A DNA stretch of 64,000 nucleotides, taken from contig NC_011312.1 of the NCBI RefSeq assembly GCF_000196495.1, forward strand, positions 3,162,001 through 3,226,000. Direction: 5' to 3'. The notes under the pieces are model-generated. The model ran no database searches, was not told where the DNA came from, and saw only the letters and a list, made by a program, of their open reading frames with translations. Shown here piece by piece: positions 1 through 9,401 of the stretch; positions within the stretch are counted from its first letter, which is position 1, and the number at the start of each line of letters is the position of its first letter. The position numbers were made by a program, and so were the translations under genes. Source of the DNA: Aliivibrio salmonicida LFI1238. Its GTDB lineage: Bacteria; Pseudomonadota; Gammaproteobacteria; Enterobacterales; Vibrionaceae.

Positions 1-185
1 AAGTCATTATCAAGAAAAACCAAACTGCGCTGTAATTCTTTAATTCGTTCACTTTTTTCCAAAGAGAGAGCATTACTGCGCTGTACTTGATTCACCACTT
101 GATACGCCGAAAAACTTAATGTGGCAAATACAGAGATAGCGACCATCACCTCGATCAGCGTAAAACCTCGAGATCGTTTATTCAT
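1..185 (-). CDS. gspJ: Type II secretion minor pseudopilin GspJ (EpsJ), N-terminal part
   Basis: Only the first 61 codons lie in the window; the gene continues past the left edge. The translation starts MNKRSRGFTLIEVMVAISVF, with the type IV prepilin cleavage site (G before FTLIE) followed by a hydrophobic helix. GspJ is a minor pseudopilin that, with GspI and GspK, forms the tip of the T2SS pseudopilus in the periplasm. The ATG at 185 lies four bases after the gspI stop, so the two are surely co-transcribed. The call rests on the prepilin signal plus position after gspI; the C-terminal domain that would confirm it is not visible. Confidence 0.85.
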   Translation of the reverse strand, partial: MNKRSRGFTLIEVMVAISVFATLSFSAYQVVNQVQRSNALSLEKSERIKELQRSLVFLDND

Positions 186-189
186 ATGA

Positions 190-567
190 CTACGGCGCAA
201 CATACGTTCTTACCGTTAATAGTGGGGATTTTTGGTCTTTGGTTGTTGCTACAGATACGTCCACTGATTTTAAAATATTAGACGTCGTTTTTACTGGGGC
301 AATGGTCCAATACCACGTTTGACCTGCAAGCTCTGTTTTCCCTTTTTTAATCGAAGTTGGTGGTTTATCTAACAACATTAATGCCATTTGATTATCTAGC
401 ACCATCGAAGCAAAGGTTTTCTCTTCTAAATAGCTTAAGGTATTGATGTGTTGAGTAACGGATCTCAATACACTTAATGCGGCGGTAGCAAAAATAGCAA
501 GGGCAACTAAGACTTCAAGTAACGTCATGCCTTTGTGCCGAGAGTGCACATAATGACTACTTTTCAT
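190..567 (-). CDS. gspI: Type II secretion minor pseudopilin GspI (EpsI)
   Basis: A 125-residue minor pseudopilin. The prepilin peptidase motif GMTLLEVLVALAIF lies near residues 13-26, with the conserved Glu at +5 after the cleavage glycine, then a hydrophobic alpha-helix and a small C-terminal globular domain. Length fits the GspI family. It starts the pseudopilus tip complex with GspJ and GspK. The start codon overlaps the end of gspH by 11 bases, indicating translational coupling inside the eps operon. Confidence 0.93.
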   Translation of the reverse strand: MKSSHYVHSRHKGMTLLEVLVALAIFATAALSVLRSVTQHINTLSYLEEKTFASMVLDNQMALMLLDKPPTSIKKGKTELAGQTWYWTIAPVKTTSNILKSVDVSVATTKDQKSPLLTVRTYVAP

Positions 568-1153
568 CGTCTTCTTCCCCTGGCTTATCCAACGTGATCA
601 CACCAGATTCATCCGCTTTAATTAACCACGTTTGATTATCAAGGTTTCCACTTACCTTCGCAGGAAAAAGGCGAAATAAAAATGGGGTCACTTCACCACT
701 TGATAACACCATTACTTGCGGCGGTTTCGGTTTTTTATCTTTCTCGACATCCGCGAACATGTCTTCATCAAACAAAGAACCCGGTTCAAATAAGCGATCG
801 TCGTCAGCCCATGCGGAACCGCCTAACTCCATCTCAAATTCGATGTCTTTTTCTATTTTCACTTCAGTAAAAAAGCGACTTTTCTCAAGAGGCTGCCAGC
901 CATCTGATGTCAATGTCATAAAGCGATATTCTTGTCGCTCTTGATTGAAATAGATGCCGTAATCCATCCCGTTGAGTAAAGCATCTTCATTGAGAAGCTG
1001 AACTAACTGATAAAAACGTGAGGCCTGCTCTTCAAGATGATCATCTCGACTTTCAGGTAAGCTCATGATGACCGCCATCGAACTTACCGACAGCAGCACC
1101 AATACCAACATTATTTCGATTAGGGTAAACCCAACCTCACGTTTTATCTTCAT
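557..1153 (-). CDS. gspH: Type II secretion pseudopilin GspH (EpsH)
   Basis: A 198-residue minor pseudopilin with the prepilin motif GFTLIEIMLVLVLLS near residues 8-22 and a C-terminal domain containing an acidic stretch (about residues 110-140, rich in D and E), which may be a surface loop. GspH joins the pseudopilus below the tip. It lies between gspG (31-base gap) and gspI (overlap), the standard order in gsp operons, which supports the name. Confidence 0.92.
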   Translation of the reverse strand: MKIKREVGFTLIEIMLVLVLLSVSSMAVIMSLPESRDDHLEEQASRFYQLVQLLNEDALLNGMDYGIYFNQERQEYRFMTLTSDGWQPLEKSRFFTEVKIEKDIEFEMELGGSAWADDDRLFEPGSLFDEDMFADVEKDKKPKPPQVMVLSSGEVTPFLFRLFPAKVSGNLDNQTWLIKADESGVITLDKPGEEDDEK

Positions 1154-1184
1154 CGCTCTTATTTAACGATAAGCTTATGACTTA

Positions 1185-1634
1185 TTAAAAGTCTTGCATG
1201 TTCCAGTTACCAATATCTGCATTAGCTCCTTCACCGCCTTCTTGACCATCAGCACCTAAAGAGAAGATATCAATCGTGCCATTATCACCAGGACTTAGGT
1301 ATTGGTATTCATAACCCCATGGGTCATTTGGCAAACGACGAATATAACCGTCAGCACGATAATTACGAGGCTCTGGACTTGCTGATGGTTTCGATACCAA
1401 TGCTTCTAAGCCTTGATCTGTCGTTGGGTATACACTGTTATCTAACTTATACATATCCAATGAGTTTTCTAGCGCTACGATATCTGTGATCGCTTTTTGT
1501 TGATCGGCTTTTTCTTTGTTACCCAATAAATTAGGGACAACTAAGCTAGCTAGCACACCAAGAATAACGATAACGACCATCACTTCTAAAAGTGTAAAGC
1601 CACCTTGTTTACGTTGAGCGGAATTGACTTGCAT
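1185..1634 (-). CDS. gspG: Type II secretion major pseudopilin GspG (EpsG)
   Basis: A 149-residue major pseudopilin, the main subunit of the periplasmic pseudopilus that drives secretion of folded exoproteins. The prepilin motif GGFTLLEVMVVIVILGVLAS (residues 11-30) is very typical, followed by VPNLLGNKEKAD, and the C-terminus has the calcium-site region of GspG (SLGADGQEGGEG). A small gap of about 60 bases separates it from gspF; this is the usual place for extra expression of the abundant major pilin, but no promoter is clear to me. Confidence 0.95.
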   Translation of the reverse strand: MQVNSAQRKQGGFTLLEVMVVIVILGVLASLVVPNLLGNKEKADQQKAITDIVALENSLDMYKLDNSVYPTTDQGLEALVSKPSASPEPRNYRADGYIRRLPNDPWGYEYQYLSPGDNGTIDIFSLGADGQEGGEGANADIGNWNMQDF

Positions 1635-1697
1635 GAATGACTCCTGACGTTAAAAATTCAACATAGTAATAAAAAAGAAAAGGATAGTGTCTATTCA

Positions 1698-2915
1698 CTA
1701 TCCAACTAAATTGTTTAATTCGATTATTGGCATAAGTGTCGCAACAACAATGAAAAGTACAATACCTGCCATAAAGACAATTAATAATGGCTCAAAAATA
1801 CCTAAAGCCATATTCACTAAAGATTCAAAATCTCGGTCTTGGTTATCCGCAGAACGCGTTAGCATTTGCTCTAACTCTCCACTTTGCTCACCACTGGCTA
1901 TCATATGTAACATCATTGGGGGGAACAATTTGGTTTGCTCTAAAGAAATACGCAAACTTGCCCCTTCACGTACATTATCTGCAGCTTCAAGCACTTGCTG
2001 TTTAAAGTATTTATTACTCATTACGTCTGCCGCAACTTTCATCCCATCTAATAAAGGGATCGCACTGGAAGTACAAATAGACAGAGTACGAGCAAAACGA
2101 GAGGTATTTAGACCACGAACCACCTTACCAACCACAGGCAATCGTAAGATCTTTTTATCCCACGCCAAACGTAAATGAGGCTTCGTTAATAGCCATTTGA
2201 TCCCAAAAATAATCGCAACAATGACAACCACCACAACAACACCCCAGTGAACAACAAAATTACTGGCCGCGATAAGTATCTCTGTGACGGCAGGAAGCCC
2301 TTGCCCCATTTGCACAAATTGATCGACAATTTTAGGCACAACGGTCGCTAATAAGAATGAGATAACAGCCACAGCAATTAACGTTAGCATGATCGGATAA
2401 ATCATCGCTTGTTGTAATTTACTGCGCATTTTTTGACGATTTTCAGCGTAATCCGCTAAGCGATTTAATACGGTATCTAAGTGACCCGATTTTTCACCCG
2501 CAGCCACCATTGAACAAAATAAATCATCAAACACATGAGGGTATCCACCAAAGCTTTCAGCTAATGGATAACCTTCAATTACTTTTGATCTTACGCCCAT
2601 CATCATACTGCGAATATGCGGTTTTTCACCTTGCTCAGCAACGGCTTTTAAACACTCTTCTAATGGCATACCCGCCTGAACTAACGTCGCCAGTTGACGA
2701 GTAATTAACGACAGATCATTCACACTGATGCCGCGCTTAAAACTCAACCCTTGAGAAGCGGATTTTTGCTGTTTTGATTTTGTTTCAATGACTTCAACAG
2801 GAATTAACCCTTGCTCTTTTAAACGCTGGCGAACTTGGCGAGCATTATCGCCCTCCATTACGCCTTTTTTCTGTTTGCCATTTTTTTCGAGGGCTTTGTA
2901 TTCAAAGGCTGCCAT
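1698..2915 (-). CDS. gspF: Type II secretion inner-membrane platform protein GspF (EpsF)
   Basis: A 405-residue polytopic inner-membrane protein with two copies of the T2SSF domain (roughly residues 70-195 and 270-395), each followed by hydrophobic segments, including one near 170-190 and a C-terminal helix at about 370-400. GspF is the platform that couples the GspE ATPase to pseudopilus assembly. It begins with the usual AAFEYKALEKNGK. Its ATG directly abuts the gspE stop codon (2915/2916), consistent with translational coupling. Confidence 0.96.
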   Translation of the reverse strand: MAAFEYKALEKNGKQKKGVMEGDNARQVRQRLKEQGLIPVEVIETKSKQQKSASQGLSFKRGISVNDLSLITRQLATLVQAGMPLEECLKAVAEQGEKPHIRSMMMGVRSKVIEGYPLAESFGGYPHVFDDLFCSMVAAGEKSGHLDTVLNRLADYAENRQKMRSKLQQAMIYPIMLTLIAVAVISFLLATVVPKIVDQFVQMGQGLPAVTEILIAASNFVVHWGVVVVVVIVAIIFGIKWLLTKPHLRLAWDKKILRLPVVGKVVRGLNTSRFARTLSICTSSAIPLLDGMKVAADVMSNKYFKQQVLEAADNVREGASLRISLEQTKLFPPMMLHMIASGEQSGELEQMLTRSADNQDRDFESLVNMALGIFEPLLIVFMAGIVLFIVVATLMPIIELNNLVG

Positions 2916-4415
2916 TTATCCTTCCCGAGTGACTCGCATCACCTCTTCTAATGTCGTAATGCCTTTTTGTACTTTCAATAAACCATCTTGTTGAATACCG
3001 CGAGTATTTTTACGTACTTCTTTTTCGATCTCTTGCTCGCCGGCTTCTTTATGAATCAGTTCCTGAACTTTCTCATTAACAATAAGCAATTCATGAATAC
3101 CAGTACGCCCACGATACCCTTTGCCATTACAATGCTCACAACCATTCGGCTTATAAAGCACTAAGTCATCCGCTGGTAATAAAGAGAATAATTTCTTTTG
3201 TTCATCATCCGCTTGATAAGGCGCCTTGCACTCTTTACATAGAGTTCGAACCAAGCGCTGAGCAAGAACGCCAAGCAAAGACGATGAGATAAGAAAAGGC
3301 TCAATGCCCATATCTCGAAGACGAGTAATCGCACCAACAGCGGTGTTAGTGTGCAATGTAGACATCACCAAGTGACCCGTTAACGACGCTTGAACAGCAA
3401 TTTCTGCGGTTTCTAAATCTCGAATTTCACCAATCATAACCACATCAGGATCTTGACGAAGAATCGCTCGTAAACCACGAGCAAACGTCATATCAACCTT
3501 TGGGTTTACTTGCGTTTGACCAATGCCATCAATATCAAATTCAATCGGGTCTTCAACCGTTAATATGTTTGATTGAGTGCTGTCTAATTCACCTAACCCT
3601 GCATATAACGTCGTCGATTTACCAGACCCAGTTGGACCAGTAACAAGAATAATGCCATGAGGTCGTTTAATGATATGTTGGAATTTTTGATGATTATCCG
3701 CAGTCATACCTAAGCTGTGTAAATCAAGGCGAGTGGCGTTCTTATCCAATAAACGCATTACCACACGCTCACCATGAGACGACGGCATGGTAGACACACG
3801 CACATCGACGGCTCGTCCACCGATACGCAATGAAATACGACCATCTTGAGGGACACGTTTTTCGGCGATATCCAACTTGGACATCACTTTCACACGAGAG
3901 ACCAATAACGGCGCTAGTTTACGACTTGGGCTAATGACATCACGCAAAATACCATCGACACGAAAACGAATCGACAATACTTTTTCGAACGTTTCAATGT
4001 GAATATCCGACGCCCCTTCTTTGATTGCTTCACCTAACATGGCGTTAATCAATTTAATAATGGGCGCATCATCTTCTGATTCTAATAAATCGTCATTGTC
4101 TGGCAGTTCTTCAGCCAACGAAAAGAAGTCATCGTTATCAGCCCCAATGTCTTCCATCAATTGCTGTGCTTCTGATGAATTACGTTGGTATACCTGAGTC
4201 ACTTTCGTATCGAACTCTTCTTTTTCTAATTGGCTTAATGAAAATTCCGATTTACATACACGTCGAATTTCACACAACACCATCGGTGACGGTGTTGTTA
4301 CATAGAACAACACCCAACCTTCAGGTCTGAGTTCAATAACCACTGAGTGCCTTTTTGCAAATGAAAAAGGCAAACGCAGTACCGCGACAGAATGAGGAAA
4401 CAGCATGTCCGCCAT
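2916..4415 (-). CDS. gspE: Type II secretion traffic ATPase GspE (EpsE)
   Basis: A 499-residue cytoplasmic secretion ATPase. The Walker A motif GPTGSGKSTT lies near residue 260, followed by the Asp box, Walker B region (DPDVVMIGEIRD) and His box. A zinc-binding tetracysteine module (CKECKAPY... CEHCNGKGYRG) is visible near residues 395-435, as in EpsE. It powers pseudopilus growth through GspF and GspL. Start and stop overlap neighbours (gspD stop at 4415; gspF starts at 2915). Confidence 0.97.
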   Translation of the reverse strand: MADMLFPHSVAVLRLPFSFAKRHSVVIELRPEGWVLFYVTTPSPMVLCEIRRVCKSEFSLSQLEKEEFDTKVTQVYQRNSSEAQQLMEDIGADNDDFFSLAEELPDNDDLLESEDDAPIIKLINAMLGEAIKEGASDIHIETFEKVLSIRFRVDGILRDVISPSRKLAPLLVSRVKVMSKLDIAEKRVPQDGRISLRIGGRAVDVRVSTMPSSHGERVVMRLLDKNATRLDLHSLGMTADNHQKFQHIIKRPHGIILVTGPTGSGKSTTLYAGLGELDSTQSNILTVEDPIEFDIDGIGQTQVNPKVDMTFARGLRAILRQDPDVVMIGEIRDLETAEIAVQASLTGHLVMSTLHTNTAVGAITRLRDMGIEPFLISSSLLGVLAQRLVRTLCKECKAPYQADDEQKKLFSLLPADDLVLYKPNGCEHCNGKGYRGRTGIHELLIVNEKVQELIHKEAGEQEIEKEVRKNTRGIQQDGLLKVQKGITTLEEVMRVTREG

Positions 4416-6454
4416 TATTTTCCCTTATCCTTATGTTCATCATCAAACTGTTCAAAGAACGCTTGAATTTCAGCGGGGTGTTTTATGCCTTCATCAAATG
4501 TTGGTAACACCGGAATATTCGTATCATCCATAAACTTCAAGCCTTTCTGTGCATTATATAGTTGCTCTGCACGAATATAATTGTATTTACGCTGAGTAAT
4601 ACCATCCGATGTCATGCCATCACGAATAATGGTTGGTTTAATGAATATCATTAAATTTTTCTTTTCAACTTGAGTGCTGGTTGATTTGAATAAATAGCCT
4701 AAAATCGGAATATCACCAAGGAATGGAACTTTTGATTCACTTTCCATCGCTCGTTCATCAATCAAACCACCCAGTACTAACATTTTGCCATCTTCTACCA
4801 TGACCGACGTACTTAACTGGCGCTTAGCAAAACGAACATCAACCGCCCCATTCGCACCCAATACATTAGACACTTCTTGTTCAATATCCAAACGAACCGA
4901 GTTCCCTTCATTAATCTGAGGGACCACCTTAAGCTTAATACCCACTTCTTTACGTTCAACGGTTTGGAATGGGTTCTCGTTATTTGAACCAGAGGTAGAC
5001 CCTGTTAATACAGGAACTTCTTCACCGACAATAAATGACGCTTCACCATTATCCATGACAGTAATACTTGGTGATGACAGAATATTTGAATTCGAATCAG
5101 TCGATACCGCCGTTATCAACGCAGTCCAATCCCCCATCATAATACTAACCGCCGCGCCTTGAACACCACCAAGCGCAGAAGCAAGTGCACCGTAATCACC
5201 CTCTTCTGTTGTGGTTTCATTTCTTTGGAAATTATCATCGCTATCATAAACAGCGGTTGTCGTGGTGCTGTCTTTAGCTTCTTCTAAGCCCACCATGGTG
5301 CCGCCAATTGAGGCCCCCGTATTGCTGTATTGGATCATTGCACCGGTTTTTAAATTACCCCATTGCACACCAAGATTAACGCCATCACCTTCCGCCATTT
5401 CGACTATCAGCGCTTCAATTAATACTTGAGCACGACGGATATCTAATTGAGCAATCACATCTTTCACTGCACGCATAATATCTGGCGGTGCAGTGATAAT
5501 GATCGCATTAGTATCCGCATGAGCTGAAATCATGACATTACCACGATTACTTGAACCCGATTGCTTGCCACTTCCTTTACCGGCTTCTAGATTGTCAGAA
5601 ACCCCTTTAAGCACATCAACTAAATCTTCTGCTTTGGCATAGCGTAAGTAAACCACTTGGTTATTGCCTTTCGTTGCCATTTCTACATCAAGTTGCTTAA
5701 TTAATTTTTTCAATCGTTGGCGAACTTTAGGATCCCCAGAAATTAATACTGAGTTAGTTCGCTCATCGGCAACCAATTTTGGTTGTAAGAAAGCCGGAGT
5801 GTTTTTTGCTTCCGTTGTTTTATTCAAAGCATCAACAATACGAACCATCTCGGCCGCCGATGCATTTTTAAGCTCAACCACTTCAACTTCTTTATCACCC
5901 GCCTGATCGACTCGTTCAATAATCTCAGCAAGGCGATTAACCACCGCCGCACGACCCGTGATCATAATAATGTTCGCCGGATCGTAATGAACCACATTAC
6001 CCGCGCCCGCATTATCATTCAGCTGACGTAATAAAGGTGAAAGCTCACGTACAGAGACATTACGAACCGCAATAACACGAGTAATTACCGCATCACCCGT
6101 TATGTTATCTTTTGCTCCCAGAACAGGAACTGCCGACGTTTTCGCATCTTTATCTTTAATGACTTTTAAAATACCAGAATCCATTTCAACGACCGCGTAG
6201 CCATAGACTTCAAGGACACTTAAAAAGAATTGATAATATTGTTCTTCATTCAATAAATCGTAGCTACGAACATCCACTTTTCCGCGTACTGAAGGATCAA
6301 CAATAATGGTTTTTTCCAAATTTCGACCAACAATGTTGATGAACTCTTGAATATCCGTCCCTTTAAAACTGGCACTAAAGTCATTGGCGATAGCTGATGT
6401 CCACACCATGCTACTCGCCAGTAATAAGGCTCCCTTGCCCATCCACTTTTTCAC
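4415..6454 (-). CDS. gspD: Type II secretion outer-membrane secretin GspD (EpsD)
   Basis: A 679-residue secretin forming the outer-membrane gate. A Sec signal peptide (MKKWMGKGALLLASSMVWTS, likely cleavage after AIA) precedes the N0 domain (DFSASFKGTDIQEFINIVGR) and three N-domain repeats. The secretin core spans about residues 340-610 with the typical VPVLTG and VPFLGDIPILGYLF motifs, followed by a short C-terminal S-domain region for the pilotin. It ends one base into the gspE start codon, so translation is coupled. Confidence 0.97.
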   Translation of the reverse strand: MKKWMGKGALLLASSMVWTSAIANDFSASFKGTDIQEFINIVGRNLEKTIIVDPSVRGKVDVRSYDLLNEEQYYQFFLSVLEVYGYAVVEMDSGILKVIKDKDAKTSAVPVLGAKDNITGDAVITRVIAVRNVSVRELSPLLRQLNDNAGAGNVVHYDPANIIMITGRAAVVNRLAEIIERVDQAGDKEVEVVELKNASAAEMVRIVDALNKTTEAKNTPAFLQPKLVADERTNSVLISGDPKVRQRLKKLIKQLDVEMATKGNNQVVYLRYAKAEDLVDVLKGVSDNLEAGKGSGKQSGSSNRGNVMISAHADTNAIIITAPPDIMRAVKDVIAQLDIRRAQVLIEALIVEMAEGDGVNLGVQWGNLKTGAMIQYSNTGASIGGTMVGLEEAKDSTTTTAVYDSDDNFQRNETTTEEGDYGALASALGGVQGAAVSIMMGDWTALITAVSTDSNSNILSSPSITVMDNGEASFIVGEEVPVLTGSTSGSNNENPFQTVERKEVGIKLKVVPQINEGNSVRLDIEQEVSNVLGANGAVDVRFAKRQLSTSVMVEDGKMLVLGGLIDERAMESESKVPFLGDIPILGYLFKSTSTQVEKKNLMIFIKPTIIRDGMTSDGITQRKYNYIRAEQLYNAQKGLKFMDDTNIPVLPTFDEGIKHPAEIQAFFEQFDDEHKDKGK

Positions 6455-6485
6455 AACATACCCTTAATTCATTAATTACCAGTTT

Positions 6486-7397
6486 TTATAGACCGATAAA
6501 GATGTCATGTAACTGTCCATCACGCTGAACCGTTAAATTTAATTCCGTCATTTCTGACATGTTTTTCCACAATGAACTCATTGCCGCAGGATCGGTTAAA
6601 TCAATCCCATTTAAACTGGTTGCAATGTCTCCAGGCTTTAAACCAACAGAATCAAACAGTTTTCTGTCTTTACCTGGATTCACTCGATACCCTTCAATTT
6701 TTCCATCATTACTCACTTGAGAAAGACGAATGTACTTCAGCACTGATTGTGGGTTTTGAGCCATTTCCTTACGAATTTGTTCTAATTCATCTTGATTTGA
6801 ATTTTGACGGTTATTTCCGATCACAGTGCCTGAGCTACCGGTGTGATTTTTTTCTGTCGAGATTTTGGTGTACTCAAGCCCTTCAAGCATTAGCGTTTCA
6901 TCACGACCATTATTTGAAATAATGATACGATCAGGGCTAATCGCCTTTACCGTTGCTCGTGTACCATCAATTGTTTCTTCAATTCCATAGGTATTTTGCT
7001 GTCCGCGATTAGCAATAACAGCAAGACTAAATTTAGGGTTACTGCTCGCCACAATGCCTGCTAGCGTCAAATTTAACTGCGTTTTAGGCGCATCTTTGAC
7101 CTCAGTAATCTTAGGTTGTTCTGACTTTTTAGCCTCTTCGCTATAACGCCCAAAGACTTGGCTATTAAGCAATTCAGATAATGAGTCTGTCGATGTTTTC
7201 GGCTTTGAAGAATGCGCTGCAACCGTTGAAGGAGACCATTTTGAAACCGACGTCTGCGGTGACAACATTGCCCAAAATAATGATCCACAAATCCATGCAA
7301 ACCAGGCAACTAAGATAACCGTTAATCCTTTTGAAATAGTCGATTGATAGATTAACCAATATTGAGGGAATTTATCGATTTTCATATTTGTTACCAT
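6486..7397 (-). CDS. gspC: Type II secretion inner-membrane protein GspC (EpsC)
   Basis: A 303-residue protein linking the inner-membrane platform to the secretin. One transmembrane helix (about residues 22-45), a linker, the homology region (LNLTLAGIVAS... onward, about 105-170) that binds GspD N0, and a C-terminal PDZ domain (GYRVNPGKDRKLFDSVGLKPGD, about 235-300) thought to recognise substrates. This is the first gene of the eps operon. The start at 7397 has an AGGAT sequence about 13 bases upstream; an ATG four codons later (7385) is an alternative. Confidence 0.95.
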   Translation of the reverse strand: MVTNMKIDKFPQYWLIYQSTISKGLTVILVAWFAWICGSLFWAMLSPQTSVSKWSPSTVAAHSSKPKTSTDSLSELLNSQVFGRYSEEAKKSEQPKITEVKDAPKTQLNLTLAGIVASSNPKFSLAVIANRGQQNTYGIEETIDGTRATVKAISPDRIIISNNGRDETLMLEGLEYTKISTEKNHTGSSGTVIGNNRQNSNQDELEQIRKEMAQNPQSVLKYIRLSQVSNDGKIEGYRVNPGKDRKLFDSVGLKPGDIATSLNGIDLTDPAAMSSLWKNMSEMTELNLTVQRDGQLHDIFIGL

Positions 7398-7674
7398 CTG
7401 CTTTTGATTATCCTTTTCTTAAATGATCTTCTTTAATTATTTGATGCATTTTATAATTATAAAATAAAGAGCCACAATTACTGTAGGCATTACCTTTTTA
7501 TTAAGAGACTTAAAGCCATATCACGTAAATATAAGGAATACTTTTCATATTAGAGCATCATTTCTCATTAATGACTCTAATTGGTTATGAATTTTGATTA
7601 ATTCGTGCCAAAAGATTGAAAAATAATTTACAGCCACCATCTTAGTTAGCTGAGATAAGACATAGGTATCCATC

Positions 7675-8076
7675 ATGAGTTCAAAATCCAACACTATTGA
7701 AGGTGTAAGACTTGATAAATGGCTCTGGGCAGCTCGTTTTTACAAAACACGCTCAGTGGCACGCAATATGGTTGATGGCGGTAAAGTTCATTATAATGGC
7801 CAGCGTGCAAAACCAAGTAAAATTATCGATCTTGGTGCGGAAGTAAAGCTTCGCCAAGGGAATAATGAAGAGATCACCGTGATCGTCGAGATCATCTCCG
7901 ATCAACGCCGTGGTGCTCCCGTTGCACAAACTCTTTACAAAGAAACACAAAGCAGTATTGAGCGTCGTGAAGAAAATGCGAAATTACGCAAATTAAACTC
8001 CCTTGGGAGCCCGCATCCTGATAAACGTCCAGATAAAAAACAACGACGTGATATCATGAAGTTTAAGCAACAATAA
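7675..8076 (+). CDS. hslR: Ribosome-associated heat shock protein Hsp15
   Basis: A 133-residue S4-domain RNA-binding protein. The S4 fold occupies residues 8-70 (VRLDKWLWAARFYKTRS... VHYNGQRAKPSK), and the C-terminus is strongly basic (PDKRPDKKQRRDIMKFKQQ), as in Hsp15. The protein binds stalled 50S subunits carrying nascent chains and helps recycle them after heat shock. It lies divergent from gspC and 90 bases before hslO, the same hslR-hslO pairing seen in E. coli. Confidence 0.95.
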   Translation: MSSKSNTIEGVRLDKWLWAARFYKTRSVARNMVDGGKVHYNGQRAKPSKIIDLGAEVKLRQGNNEEITVIVEIISDQRRGAPVAQTLYKETQSSIERREENAKLRKLNSLGSPHPDKRPDKKQRRDIMKFKQQ

Positions 8077-8166
8077 CTGACTTTCTTCTTTATTTACCTT
8101 TTCTCAAGGTTATAGCGGCTATAATAGCGATAACTGTAACCTCTAATACAATTGCTGGAGTATTTC

Positions 8167-9042
8167 ATGGCAAATAACACATTGCATCGTTACCTGTTTG
8201 AAGATTTATCCGTTCGTGGTGAATTAGTTCAATTAGATGATGCTTACCAACAAATTATTTCTAGCAAGGAATACCCAAAGCCAGTACAAAACTTATTGGG
8301 TGAGCTATTAGTTGCAACCACATTATTAACCGCCACGTTGAAATTTGAAGGATCGATTACGCTTCAACTTCAAGGTAATGGTCCTGTCTCTCTTGTGGTT
8401 ATTAACGGCGATAACGATCAAAAAGTTCGTGGCGTTGCTCGCTTTGAAGGCGAAATTGCTGACGACGCGACATTACATCAACTAATGGGTAAAGGTTATT
8501 TAGTTATTACTATCTCGCCTAAAGACGGCGAACGTTACCAAGGTGTTGTTGCTCTTGAAGGGAAAGATTTAGCCGAATGTTTTGAAGGATACTTTGAGCG
8601 TTCTGAGCAATTAAAAACTCGTTTATGGTTACGTCTTGGTGAATTTGAAGGCAAACCACACGCTGCGGGTATGCTGCTTCAAGTCATGCCTGATGGGACT
8701 GGCTCTTCGGATGATTTTGAGCATTTAGAGCAACTAACGGATACCGTTAAAAACGAAGAACTCTTCAGCTTAGAAGCGGAAGATGTACTTTACCGTTTGT
8801 ATAACCAAGATAAAGTTCAGTTGTTTGAACCTCAAAACGTTGAATTTTTCTGTGGGTGTTCTCGTGAACGCAGTGGCGGCGCCATCATTACGATTGAACG
8901 TTCAGAAGTGGATGACATTATTGCAACTGAAGGCAAAGTGTCTCTTCATTGTGATTACTGTGGTACCAGTTACGACTTTGACAGCATTGATGTTGCTCAT
9001 CTTTTTGAAGAAGCCACGAAAGGTAATGACACGGTTCATTAA
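8167..9042 (+). CDS. hslO: Redox-regulated holdase chaperone Hsp33
   Basis: A 291-residue chaperone activated by oxidative unfolding. The C-terminal zinc/redox switch is present as CGC (after FF) and CDYC in the last 65 residues, matching the CXC-X(27-32)-CXXC signature. I chose the ATG at 8167 because a TGGAG ribosome-binding site lies six bases upstream; an upstream TTG at 8152 would place the start before that site. The gene follows hslR in the same direction. A 16-bp duplication overlaps its stop codon (see repeat at 9039). Confidence 0.95.
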   Translation: MANNTLHRYLFEDLSVRGELVQLDDAYQQIISSKEYPKPVQNLLGELLVATTLLTATLKFEGSITLQLQGNGPVSLVVINGDNDQKVRGVARFEGEIADDATLHQLMGKGYLVITISPKDGERYQGVVALEGKDLAECFEGYFERSEQLKTRLWLRLGEFEGKPHAAGMLLQVMPDGTGSSDDFEHLEQLTDTVKNEELFSLEAEDVLYRLYNQDKVQLFEPQNVEFFCGCSRERSGGAIITIERSEVDDIIATEGKVSLHCDYCGTSYDFDSIDVAHLFEEATKGNDTVH

Positions 9043-9069
9043 TTCTTCATACAATTAATTCTTCATACA
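9039..9069 (+). repeat. Short tandem duplication at the hslO stop codon
   Basis: TTAATTCTTCATACA occurs at 9039-9053 and again at 9055-9069, a 16-bp period. The first copy includes the TAA stop of hslO, so the reading frame is unaffected. It looks like a recent slippage duplication without function. Confidence 0.8.
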
Positions 9070-9092
9070 GAATAAGTTCTTTATTTTGTTTT

Positions 9093-9120
9093 AAAGCCAG
9101 CCATTAGGTTGGCTTTTTTT
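9093..9120 (+). terminator. Rho-independent terminator of hslR-hslO
   Basis: AAGCCAGCC and GGTTGGCTT pair around an ATTA loop (one G-T wobble) and are followed by a run of T. It lies 50 bases after the hslO stop. Confidence 0.88.
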
Positions 9121-9401
9121 ATGGATTTTTTTGATGTAAAGCACATTTTTACTCCCACTTATCCACACTTAATTTTGATTAAATAATAATCAATTGCATC
9201 TAGCGCAATCGATTTCATTAAGAGTAGAATAGACATATTGCTATTTTGTGATGGTGATTAAATAACCCGTACCACTTTATGGTTATTTCATGATATGACT
9301 CCCTGTTTTCAATTTACCGCGTTGGTAGCATGGGTAGCAGTAAACAATATTAAAATAATTAGAATATTAAAATCCCTACAAAATTCCTTTAAGGAGCACC
9401 T
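9121..9401. other. Intergenic region upstream of pckA
   Basis: About 280 bases of AT-rich sequence between the hslO terminator and pckA. It should hold the pckA promoter. I could not define -35/-10 boxes with confidence. A TGTGA half-site near 9247 lacks the second half of a CRP operator. AAGGAG just before 9402 is a strong ribosome-binding site for pckA. Confidence 0.5.

Noticed and set aside
1687..2178. 163-codon plus-strand ORF opposite gspF
   Set aside because: It is fully antisense to a well-conserved T2SS gene, and its translation has no domain or ribosome-binding site.
9240..9265. Possible CRP site upstream of pckA (TTTTGTGATGG...)
   Set aside because: Only one TGTGA half-site; the second half does not fit.
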